From assembly GCA_019637395.1 (NCBI GenBank), contig JAHBVR010000019.1, positions 83,595 through 147,594 on the forward strand: DNA of 64,000 nt. The letters run 5' to 3'. The notes beneath the pieces were generated by a model. The model was not told the origin of the DNA. It did no database searches and worked only from the letters and a program-made list of their open reading frames with translations. The translations under genes and the position numbers were made by a program. This document shows, piece after piece, positions 44,070 through 51,878 of this stretch (position 1 is its first letter; each line of letters starts with the position of its first letter). Source of the stretch: Vulcanimicrobiota bacterium (lineage in GTDB: Bacteria; Vulcanimicrobiota; Xenobia; Xenobiales; JADMJV01).

Positions 44070-45101
44070 ATGCGATTCATTCGCCTGGCGTCCGCGGTCT
44101 GGCTGATCCTGCTGGCCTGCCTGAGCCCCGCCGGTTGGGCTCAAAACAACTATAGCGCGAGTGACCTGGACACCCTGGTCGCTCCTGTGGCGCTCTACCC
44201 GGACCCCCTGTTGAGCAACGTGCTTTCAGCCTCCACTCAGCCCCAGCAGGTCAAGGCGGCCAACCAGGCGCTCCAATCCGGCCAGAAGATCACTCAAGGA
44301 AAAACCGGCTGGGACTCCAGCGTGGAAGCACTGACCACCTACCCAACGGTGCTTTCCATGATGGCCGGTAATGATCAGTGGACTCAATCCCTGGGCTATG
44401 CCGTCAGCAACCAGATCACCGACGTCGCCGACGCCGTCCAACGGGTTCGCTACCAGGCCAGGCAGGCAGGCAACCTGGACAGCGACGGCCAGGTCAACGT
44501 CATCGAAGAAGGGACCAACATCCGCATCGAATCGGCCAATCCCCAGGTAATCTATGTGCCCACTTACGACACTGCCAGCCTGTATCAACCCGGAATGGTG
44601 TTGCGCTACAGCGCCGCCATCGCCACCAACGTGCTGCTCTGGCAGAATGTCTTCAACTGGAACGACGCCTGCTTTTACCGACCGCCCTACGGCTGGGTGC
44701 CCCCGGCTTCCTACTATCGTCCCTACGGCTGGCGCACGGCCGGCTACTACAACCCGGCCAACGTCTATCGTCCTTACGGAAACAACCTCTATCAGCGCAA
44801 TGTCAACAACATCAACACCAACATCAATGTCTCGAGCAACAACCTCAACCGGGTCAACAACAATCTGACTCGCAACAATTGGAGCAACCGCAACAACACT
44901 TTCAACAACCGCCCGGCCATGCCCACTCAGATGCCCGCTTCGGTGAATACCGGCACGCGCTTCCAAATGGGAAGCGCTCCCAGCTTCGGCAATTACACCT
45001 CGGCCGGCAGCGCCAGCCGCGATAGCTTCCGCGGCGCTCAGAGCCGAGGATTCGGTAGTTTCGGGAATGGTATGCGCTCCGGAGGAGGACGTCGTCGATG
45101 A
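44070..45101 (+). CDS. DUF3300 domain secreted protein, Asn/Tyr-rich tail
   Basis: 343 residues with a signal peptide ending in SPAGWAQ. DUF3300 runs from about residue 30 to 180: LDTLVAPVALYPDPLLSNVL, SASTQPQQVKAANQAL, YPTVLSMMAGNDQWTQSLGY, DAVQRVRYQARQAGNL, VIYVPTYD. The tail has many Asn and Tyr (YYNPANVYRPYGNNLYQ; NVNNINTNINVSSNNLNRVN). It overlaps the DUF2950 gene by four bases; such pairs recur in diderm genomes. Role unknown, envelope-associated. Confidence 0.88.
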   Translation: MRFIRLASAVWLILLACLSPAGWAQNNYSASDLDTLVAPVALYPDPLLSNVLSASTQPQQVKAANQALQSGQKITQGKTGWDSSVEALTTYPTVLSMMAGNDQWTQSLGYAVSNQITDVADAVQRVRYQARQAGNLDSDGQVNVIEEGTNIRIESANPQVIYVPTYDTASLYQPGMVLRYSAAIATNVLLWQNVFNWNDACFYRPPYGWVPPASYYRPYGWRTAGYYNPANVYRPYGNNLYQRNVNNINTNINVSSNNLNRVNNNLTRNNWSNRNNTFNNRPAMPTQMPASVNTGTRFQMGSAPSFGNYTSAGSASRDSFRGAQSRGFGSFGNGMRSGGGRRR

Positions 45102-45919
45102 GAAAGATACTGATCGCCACTTGGCTGGCCGCCTTGAGCGCCGCTCCCGCGCTGGCCGAAGGCGAAAAGAATTTCAAGACCCCGCAGCTGGCCGTAAAAG
45201 CCTTCTCTCAAGCCCTGGTCAAGAAAGACCAGAATGGGATGCGTGCCATCTTCGGGCCCCGCCTCAAAGGTCTGCTCGCTTCCGAGGAACGCGACGAGGC
45301 CATGCGTGTGCTGGGAAGGGTCATCCAGGAACACTGGTCGCTGGCTCCCACCGAAGAGGGAGGACGTATTCTGCGGCTGGGCGCGGAGGGCTGGCCCTTC
45401 CCGGTGCCGCTGGCGAAAGGCCCGGCCGGCTGGCACTTTGACACCACCAGCGGCCTGGAAGAAATCCTCAATCGGCGCGTGGGACATAACGAATTGCTGA
45501 CCATCTCCACGCTACACCGTCTCATCGCCGCCGAGAAAGCCTACCAGGCCAGGGAAAAGACCTACGCCACTCGCATCTTGAGCACTCCCGGCAAGCACGA
45601 CGGGCTCTACTGGAAGTCGACGTCGAAAACCGACCGGAGCCCGCTGGAGAACGCCCTCGGTCACGCCTTCAAATACGCGGAAGGCCACGTCGAGGGCGCT
45701 CCCTGGTTCGGCTATCGCTACCAGATCCGGCCCGGCCCGGGTTTTGAGGTCATCGCTTACCCGGTGAACTACGGCAAATCGGGGGTGATGAGCTTCGTGT
45801 GCAACCAGGAAGGCGTCATCTATCAGAAAGACCTGGGCGCGAAAACCTACAACGTGATCAAAACGCTGGAAAGCTTCGCTCCAGACGATAGCTGGACGCA
45901 AGTGAACGAGAAGCAGTAA
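45098..45919 (+). CDS. DUF2950 domain secreted protein
   Basis: 273 residues with a signal peptide (MRKILIATWLAALSAAPALA). DUF2950 shows as NFKTPQLAVKAFSQALVKKD, RRVGHNELLTISTLHRLIAA, EKAYQAREKTYATRIL, the DGLYWK turn, and GKSGVMSFVCNQEGVIYQKD with NVIKTLESFAPDDSW. It overlaps the upstream DUF3300 gene (ATGA) as its usual partner. Function unknown; likely periplasmic. Confidence 0.88.
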   Translation: MRKILIATWLAALSAAPALAEGEKNFKTPQLAVKAFSQALVKKDQNGMRAIFGPRLKGLLASEERDEAMRVLGRVIQEHWSLAPTEEGGRILRLGAEGWPFPVPLAKGPAGWHFDTTSGLEEILNRRVGHNELLTISTLHRLIAAEKAYQAREKTYATRILSTPGKHDGLYWKSTSKTDRSPLENALGHAFKYAEGHVEGAPWFGYRYQIRPGPGFEVIAYPVNYGKSGVMSFVCNQEGVIYQKDLGAKTYNVIKTLESFAPDDSWTQVNEKQ

Positions 45920-45948
45920 AGAGGGTCGGGCGGCCCGAACCATTCGCC

Positions 45949-48075
45949 ATGCTGGAATTCATCCCGGATCGAACCGCCTTCTGCCACGACCAGAGCTGCA
46001 CCGTCGACGTGATGGTGCGCATCACTCCGCCCCGCCCGCCCGGCGGCGCGGAACGCCGGCGGGTGCCCATCAATCTGGCCCTGGTCATCGACCGTTCCGG
46101 CTCCATGCAGGGTGAGAAAATGGAGCTGACGCGCCAGGCGGCGGCTCTGGCCATCAAGTCTCTGACCCGGGAAGATCGGATCAGTCTGGTCACCTTTGCC
46201 AGCGACGTCGAGACGGTGGTAGCCTCCACGCCGGTGGTGGATAAGCAGCAACTGCTGCGGCGCCTCGATCAGATCCAGGCCTATGGCTCGACCGCCCTCT
46301 TTCCCGGCTGGCAGGCCGGTGCCGACCAGGCCAGTCTGGGTTTGCGTAAAGGCAATTTGAACCGGCTGGTGCTGCTCACCGACGGCCAGGCCAATCTCGG
46401 CCAGACCAATCCCGACCCCATCTGCAGTGAAGTCAACAACTGGTTTCAAAAAGGACTGCAGACCACCACCATGGGTTTTGGCCGGGATTATCAAGAGAGC
46501 TTGCTGCGCGCCATGGCCGCCAGCGGCGGCGGCAATCACTTCTACGTGGAGACGCCGGAGCAGTTGGTCCGCTACGTGGAACTTGAACTGGACGGTCTGG
46601 CCGCCACGGTGGGTACCAGGGTCCGCTTAAAATTGGAAGGCCTCCCCTTTGAGCCCCTGGGCGAGGTTCAGGGAGATGCCGAAAACGGCTACCGCCTGGC
46701 CGACTTGACAGTGGAGTTCCCGCTGGAGTTGCTCTTCCGCGTGACCGTTCCGCCGGCCGCCACACCCCAATCCGGTCTGAAAGCGAGCCTGGAATACCTG
46801 GCCTCCGGCAGCGGGGAGTTGCAGCGGGTGGAACTCGAATTTGCCCAACCCCGAGTCAGTGCCCAGGAACGGGCGGAAATGCCGGTCGACGCCGAAGTGG
46901 AACGCAAGCTGCATCAGGCCATGGCGGCCATGGCCCGGGAAGAGGCGGTGCAGGCCATGAAAAAGGGCGACCAGGCAGCCGCCACCCGCATCCTGCGCCA
47001 GGCCTTGCAAACACAGAAGCTGCCCGAGGCCGACCAGGCCCAGCTCCGCCAACTGCAAAAGACGATCGAGCAAGGTGACGCTAACGCCACTCAAAAACTG
47101 CATTCGGCCCAAAGCTATTCCTATTCGCGAGGCAGCGTCGTGCTGGGCGCGGTGGAAGAACAGTTGCTGGAAGGTTGGCTGGCCGGCGATCTGGTGCCGC
47201 TCAATTCCGCGCCCTTCATGCGCGAAGGCCCCAAATCAACCCCCGAACTTTCCCGCATGCAAGGAATGCTGGGCGGATTGGTGGCTGGAGCCGGCGAGGA
47301 CACTCAGGCAACGGTGCTTTCGTTGGAGACCTTGAAGCTGGTCAACGGCAGCAATCGGTTTCTACCCTGGATTGGCTCTTTTTGTAAAAGCCTGGCCGAA
47401 GCTCCTGTGCGCCACCCCTGGAACAGCCACCGCGAATTCCAACTACGGGTGAATGAAGGCTTCCTGGCCTGCGGCGCGCGGGCCGCGGATTGTGGCGCCA
47501 TGGTGCGCATGGCGCCGCTGTTGCTCACCCGCTATAAACGGGGGGGCGCCGGATTCTGGGTTTTCCTGATCATGGGCTCCCATCTGACCCATATCGACGC
47601 GGCCTCGGCCGCCTGCAGCCTGGCCTGGGCCAACCTGCTTTGGGAACTGGCCTGCCAGCCGGCTCCTCCTCCCGGCCAGTTCTACTGGGAGCGGTTTTCC
47701 GAGGTGCTCAGGCAAGTTCAGCGCAACCTTCCCTACGCTGCCCTGGCCCCGCGCTACGACGGCTGGCGCGGCACCCCGCTGAATTTCTTCGAAATGGTGC
47801 TAGAGGAAGCGCGCGCCAACGGGCGCAGCTTTGAAGAATCGCGTGACGATTGGACGGCCGGTCCGCACATCCTGGAGGCGACAGCCACCGCCCTGTATCT
47901 GCTGGAGTGCCATGGTCACCAGGCCCAATTGGCCATGCGTCTGGCCCAGGCCAAAGAAGAGGACCGTGAGTGGCTGGGAGCCCTGGTGGGGGCCGCTCTG
48001 GGCTCCATGCATGGTCAATGGCCCTTGAGTGGGGATGGCGCCACCGCCTGGAACGAGTTCGCCGGGCGCCTGTGA
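45949..48075 (+). CDS. von Willebrand factor A protein with an ADP-ribosylglycohydrolase-like C-terminal region
   Basis: 708 residues, no signal peptide. Residues about 35-220 are a vWA domain with a full MIDAS: ALVIDRSGSMQGEK, LVTFASDVETV, and LVLLTDGQANLGQT. Residues about 230-390 hold a beta part and a TPR-like helix pair (AMKKGDQAAATRILRQALQT). From about 430 the order matches ADP-ribosylglycohydrolases (ARH/DraG): GMLGGLVAGAGEDTQATVLS, then DCGAMVRMAPLLLTR, THIDAASAACSLAWANLL, and the last helix EEDREWLGALVGAALGSMHG. The usual metal motif G-D-T-D-T is here E-D-R-E-W, so activity is doubtful. Its stop overlaps the SDR start. Confidence 0.75.
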   Translation: MLEFIPDRTAFCHDQSCTVDVMVRITPPRPPGGAERRRVPINLALVIDRSGSMQGEKMELTRQAAALAIKSLTREDRISLVTFASDVETVVASTPVVDKQQLLRRLDQIQAYGSTALFPGWQAGADQASLGLRKGNLNRLVLLTDGQANLGQTNPDPICSEVNNWFQKGLQTTTMGFGRDYQESLLRAMAASGGGNHFYVETPEQLVRYVELELDGLAATVGTRVRLKLEGLPFEPLGEVQGDAENGYRLADLTVEFPLELLFRVTVPPAATPQSGLKASLEYLASGSGELQRVELEFAQPRVSAQERAEMPVDAEVERKLHQAMAAMAREEAVQAMKKGDQAAATRILRQALQTQKLPEADQAQLRQLQKTIEQGDANATQKLHSAQSYSYSRGSVVLGAVEEQLLEGWLAGDLVPLNSAPFMREGPKSTPELSRMQGMLGGLVAGAGEDTQATVLSLETLKLVNGSNRFLPWIGSFCKSLAEAPVRHPWNSHREFQLRVNEGFLACGARAADCGAMVRMAPLLLTRYKRGGAGFWVFLIMGSHLTHIDAASAACSLAWANLLWELACQPAPPPGQFYWERFSEVLRQVQRNLPYAALAPRYDGWRGTPLNFFEMVLEEARANGRSFEESRDDWTAGPHILEATATALYLLECHGHQAQLAMRLAQAKEEDREWLGALVGAALGSMHGQWPLSGDGATAWNEFAGRL

Positions 48076-48716
48076 GCCGGCGCATCGTCATCACCGGAAC
48101 CACCCGCGGCCTGGGCCGGGCTCTGGCCGAAGAACTGGGCTCACGAGGTCACCTGGTAGCCGGTTGCGGCACCACCGCCGAGGGAGCCGACCGGATCGAC
48201 GTGGGCGATTTTCTCCAGGTAGAAGGCTGGGCCCAGCACGTGCTCGAGCGCCTGGGGGGCCCACCCGACCTGCTCATCAACAGCGCCGGCGTCACCACCG
48301 ACCCCGATCCTCTGTGGGCCCAAAAGCCCGAAGCTCTCGCGCGCGTCCTGCGGGTTAACGTGGCGGGGGTGCAGCACGTGCTGCGCGCTTTTCTGCCTTC
48401 CATGCTCGAACGAGGCCAGGGAGTAGTCATCAACATCAGTTCCGACTGGGGACGCACAGGAGCTCCCATGGTCGGACCCTATTGTGCCAGCAAGTGGGCG
48501 GTGGAGGGACTGAGCCGCTGCCTGGCCCTGGAGTTGCCGTCCGGCATGGCGGCCGTTTCTCTCGATCCGGGCACCATCAATACCGATATGCTGCGCTTCA
48601 CTTTTGGCCCCGGCGCGGAAGAATACCCAGACCCCGAAAGCTGGCGTGGCAAAGCCGCCGATTTTGTGCTCAGCCTGGGTCCGGAGCACAATGGACTGGC
48701 CCTGACGCTCAGTTAA
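48072..48716 (+). CDS. Short-chain dehydrogenase/reductase
   Basis: 214 residues from GTG 48072, overlapping the vWA stop by four bases. The cofactor loop TGTTRGLGRALAEELG (T-G-x-x-x-G-x-G), D for adenine (RIDVGD), LLINSAGV (N-x-A-G equivalent), catalytic Ser in NISSDWGRTGAP and YCASK with Tyr and Lys are all present, then LDPGTINTDM. At 214 residues it is compact for an SDR. It probably acts on a small carbonyl or hydroxy substrate, unknown. Confidence 0.85.
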   Translation: MSRRIVITGTTRGLGRALAEELGSRGHLVAGCGTTAEGADRIDVGDFLQVEGWAQHVLERLGGPPDLLINSAGVTTDPDPLWAQKPEALARVLRVNVAGVQHVLRAFLPSMLERGQGVVINISSDWGRTGAPMVGPYCASKWAVEGLSRCLALELPSGMAAVSLDPGTINTDMLRFTFGPGAEEYPDPESWRGKAADFVLSLGPEHNGLALTLS

Positions 48717-48842
48717 CAAAAAAGCAACACGAATAAAACAAAAACAAAATTTCCGGACAACAACTTTTTACCGGCATTAAACTCCCGACTGATAAATTGC
48801 CTGTAGAGACCGCGCAGACGGCATAACAGGAGGCAAATTACC

Positions 48843-49583
48843 TTGGCTTTTAATATTGGAGCATTGCTAAACCCGGGCAACACTTTCTTCGCCGGTGGCA
48901 GCCACCAGGTGAACAACATTCCCGGAACCTCCCTCTTCGGGACCCACAGCGTCACCGACCTGAACGACACCAACACCTGCGCGGGCAACTTCATCGACTC
49001 CAACAGGGACGGCCGCTATACGGCTGGCACCGACAAAGTTCTGGCTATGGACCTCAATCACGACGGCAAAATCACTCGCAGCGATATCACCGGCACCAAA
49101 GCCCGACTGAATGCCATGGGTGGAAATTTCGACCTGAACAACGATGGCAAAACCAGCTGGATCGAAAAAATCCAGGGCAAAGCCCTGCAAAAAGAAATGA
49201 GGAAAAAGGACACCAACCACGATGGCCGCCTCGACGCCCAGGAATTTGACCGCGCCGGTGGTCGCGTTCTCATCGACCGTAATCGCGATGGCCAGCTCAC
49301 CCCCAACGAGTCCTACAGCCCCTTCCGCTTCCCCACCGGCGGATTCGGGACCGGCCACCTGAATTTCATCGACCCCTTCAGCCACCAGAGCTCGACTTCG
49401 CGCAACCCCAGCCCCTGGTCGGGCGGACCCTTTGGTGGCGGCTTTGGCGGCTTCCCCAGCAGTGGCTTCCCGGGTGGCGGCTTCGGCGGCGGATTCCCCG
49501 GCGGTGGCTTTGGCGGTGGATTCCCAGGAGGGTTCCCAGGCGCCGGATTTCCCATGCAGCCGATGCCCGGCGGCTGCTTCTAA
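48843..49583 (+). CDS. EF-hand calcium-binding protein with Gly/Phe-repeat tail
   Basis: 246 residues from a TTG (48843) with AGGAGG upstream. Five calcium loops: DSNRDGRYTAGTD, DLNHDGKITRSD, DLNNDGKTSWIE, DTNHDGRLDAQE and DRNRDGQLTPNE. Residues about 185-240 are tandem G-G-G-F-G-G and F-P-G-G repeats, glycine-rich and probably disordered or adhesive. The first 40 residues have no signal peptide, like other proteins in the window that begin with M-x-x-x-N/P-rich leaders. A calcium-triggered extracellular matrix or effector protein is a reasonable guess. Confidence 0.75.
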   Translation: MAFNIGALLNPGNTFFAGGSHQVNNIPGTSLFGTHSVTDLNDTNTCAGNFIDSNRDGRYTAGTDKVLAMDLNHDGKITRSDITGTKARLNAMGGNFDLNNDGKTSWIEKIQGKALQKEMRKKDTNHDGRLDAQEFDRAGGRVLIDRNRDGQLTPNESYSPFRFPTGGFGTGHLNFIDPFSHQSSTSRNPSPWSGGPFGGGFGGFPSSGFPGGGFGGGFPGGGFGGGFPGGFPGAGFPMQPMPGGCF

Positions 49584-49655
49584 GCGCTGAAGAACAAAGG
49601 ATTTCTGGACCTGGGGGGCAACCCCCGGGTCTAGTCTTGTACGAGGAGCGAGCAG

Positions 49656-51008
49656 GTGAGTTCTGAGTTACAGCATTTACCACCGGGAGTAGTAGCCTAT
49701 CTGGATGCCCTGGGGCGGCGCGGGGCCGATCCCAAGGCACTTCACTCCGAATTCCTGGCTCACCTCGACATGATTTCCGAGTGGATCACCAATCTATCGG
49801 ACTACACCATTGATGATACCGAGGCAGGCCAGTTCGCCAACGTGCGCGCCTTGCTGGAATCCACTCGTAGCAGCGCCGAAGAAGTGGCCTGGGGAGAGCA
49901 ATTGCCCCTCCTGCGTCGCGACCTCTATCCCATGTTCTCGATGATGGATCATGTCAACAAACGCCGAGAGGTCGCCACCTATTCCTCCCAACCCGCCGTC
50001 AATGACTTCATTTTGTGCGGAGCGGCCTACCTTCAGAAACGGGCTCCCTGGGAGGCCGTGGAACGCCGCCTCGACAAGCTGGAAAACTATCTCAACCATC
50101 TGGAAGCCGGGCTCGAGTCAGTGGTTCATCGCCTCAAGCCGGAAGTAAGCGAGGGAGCCGGCACGGCCATCGACGCCATGCGTGATGCTATCGACGCGTT
50201 GACGGCCGGCCAGTCGGACGACCTGGTCAAAAGCGCCCTGGGAACACTTTCCGAATCGGCCCAGATCATACAATTGCTGATCGACTGGAAGCGCCAAGAC
50301 GAAGAGCGCTTTCGTGCGGACCACTCGCGCTTTCTGGTGCCCGCGGCCGGACCCGCTCTGGAATCCTTTCTGGAATACGTGGATGGAGTGGAACGCGGCG
50401 CCTGGAAAGCCGCCGTGGAGCCATTGGTGCAGGAAACCCTGCCCTTGATGCGTTCGGAATGGACAGCTATTCGCCGCCGGCTCTTCATGGACCCGGATCA
50501 ACGCGAAGCCATGTGGGCCGAAATGGATGCCGCCATGGATAACCTGGAAGGCGCCGTCGAGGACTTACTCAACACGGGGATTGGCGAGGAAGACGCCCTC
50601 AACGGTTTTGAAGAAGCGGCCGAGCACCTTTCCGCTCAGTTCCATCAACTGAGCGCTCTCACCCTGCCCTACTCCCACCTGTATGGCAGTGAGCCCGGGG
50701 AACTGCTGGAGGGAATTTTCGGCGCGCTGGGAGGTTCGGTCCCGGTTGTCCGGCTCAAGGAAATAAAGGCTCCCGGACCCGTCAGCCTTTTCATCGAGCA
50801 ATATGCCGTGGATGGCGACTGGGATCACCTCTTCCGGGCCGGCTTCACCTTGTTGACCCACTACCCGCCTCCGCCGCCCATCGAAGAACCCGAACAACCC
50901 CGCTGGAACTGTCCTTTCTGTAAAGCGGCCAACGAAGTGGGCGGGCTATCCTGCTCGGGTTGCGGCGCGGCCGCCCCCCTCCCCGCCGCCGTGGCCACGG
51001 CCGATTAG
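49656..51008 (+). CDS. Hypothetical helical protein with C-terminal zinc ribbon
   Basis: 450 residues from GTG 49656. Residues 1-370 are helical bundles without recognised motifs (LDKLENYLNHLEAGLESVVH; EMDAAMDNLEGAVEDLLNTG). Near the C-terminus is a zinc ribbon: NCPFCKAANEVGGLSCSGCG, two CxxC pairs 12 residues apart. Soluble, no signal peptide. Its stop overlaps the end of the convergent 51005 gene by four bases. Confidence 0.6.
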   Translation: MSSELQHLPPGVVAYLDALGRRGADPKALHSEFLAHLDMISEWITNLSDYTIDDTEAGQFANVRALLESTRSSAEEVAWGEQLPLLRRDLYPMFSMMDHVNKRREVATYSSQPAVNDFILCGAAYLQKRAPWEAVERRLDKLENYLNHLEAGLESVVHRLKPEVSEGAGTAIDAMRDAIDALTAGQSDDLVKSALGTLSESAQIIQLLIDWKRQDEERFRADHSRFLVPAAGPALESFLEYVDGVERGAWKAAVEPLVQETLPLMRSEWTAIRRRLFMDPDQREAMWAEMDAAMDNLEGAVEDLLNTGIGEEDALNGFEEAAEHLSAQFHQLSALTLPYSHLYGSEPGELLEGIFGALGGSVPVVRLKEIKAPGPVSLFIEQYAVDGDWDHLFRAGFTLLTHYPPPPPIEEPEQPRWNCPFCKAANEVGGLSCSGCGAAAPLPAAVATAD

Positions 51009-51769
51009 CGGCCGGCGCGCAACTGCTCGTCCAGTTGCTTGAGACGGCTGGCGTCGGTCTGCATACTCTGGCCTTCCGCTCCCAAAGCAGTCAGCGCACC
51101 GGTATCCAGCGAAACCGTGGCCGACTTCACTTTCTCCAACAAGCGCAAACTTTGCTCCGTCTGCTTGACCAACAACTGGTAATGCTCGCGGCAGTTGGGT
51201 GGAGGGGCAATACTGCGCAAGGCGGTGGCGGCTTTACGCGTGCTGGCGATTAAACGATCGAATCCTTCTGTGTTGCCATTCATTCCCTGCTGCAAAACCT
51301 GAGTAGCGAAGGCGTTCTGGTCGCCAATCGTCTCCGTCTCGGCCATGATCTTGTCGATTTTGGCGAAGTAAGTTTTTACCGCCGGACTCGCCTCGGTCGC
51401 GGGGGCGGGCGCCGGGGCCGGAGCCGGCCCGGGTGGAGGGGCGGCCACGGGAGCCGGGGTGGGGGGCGGAGCTGGAACCGGAGCGGCCACGGGCGCGGGC
51501 ATTGCCGGCGGAGCGGCCTGCGCTGCTGGTGGCGGAACGTAAACGGCAGGCGGTGGCGCGGCGGCGGGCACGGGTACCGGCACAGCTCCCACTTGTAACG
51601 GCACCGAGGAAGCACGCGCTTCGGGAGTGGTCGAAACGGTCTGAGGGGCCTGCGGCACCGGCCCCGATTGGCGGCCCAGTAGATAGGCGAAGCCCAGCAT
51701 GCTGACCGCCAGCAAGCCCACCATGGCCATCAACGCAACGCGCGGAACCTTCACGTCATCTTCAGCCAT
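51005..51769 (-). CDS. Single-pass membrane protein with Pro/Ala linker and helical domain
   Basis: 254 residues from ATG 51769 behind GGGAGG. A short cytoplasmic start (MAEDDVKVPRV), a membrane helix at about 11-31 (ALMAMVGLLAVSMLGFAYLL), then about 90 residues rich in Pro and Ala (PAAPPPAVYVPPPAAQ), and a C-terminal helical domain from about 145 (KTYFAKIDKIMAETETIGDQ; REHYQLLVKQTEQSLRLLEK). The long Pro linker could span the periplasm, as in TonB or OmpA-linker proteins, but no family was recognised. Confidence 0.6.
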   Translation of the reverse strand: MAEDDVKVPRVALMAMVGLLAVSMLGFAYLLGRQSGPVPQAPQTVSTTPEARASSVPLQVGAVPVPVPAAAPPPAVYVPPPAAQAAPPAMPAPVAAPVPAPPPTPAPVAAPPPGPAPAPAPAPATEASPAVKTYFAKIDKIMAETETIGDQNAFATQVLQQGMNGNTEGFDRLIASTRKAATALRSIAPPPNCREHYQLLVKQTEQSLRLLEKVKSATVSLDTGALTALGAEGQSMQTDASRLKQLDEQLRAGR

Positions 51770-51878
51770 CCTCCCAAATTCGGGACTCACGCCCTGGATC
51801 TCCTCCGGGAAAAAATTACAGAGGGAGCGCTTCGGCCAGGCTACCCTGAAGGAGTTGACAAGAGGGAGGTTCGAGCAA

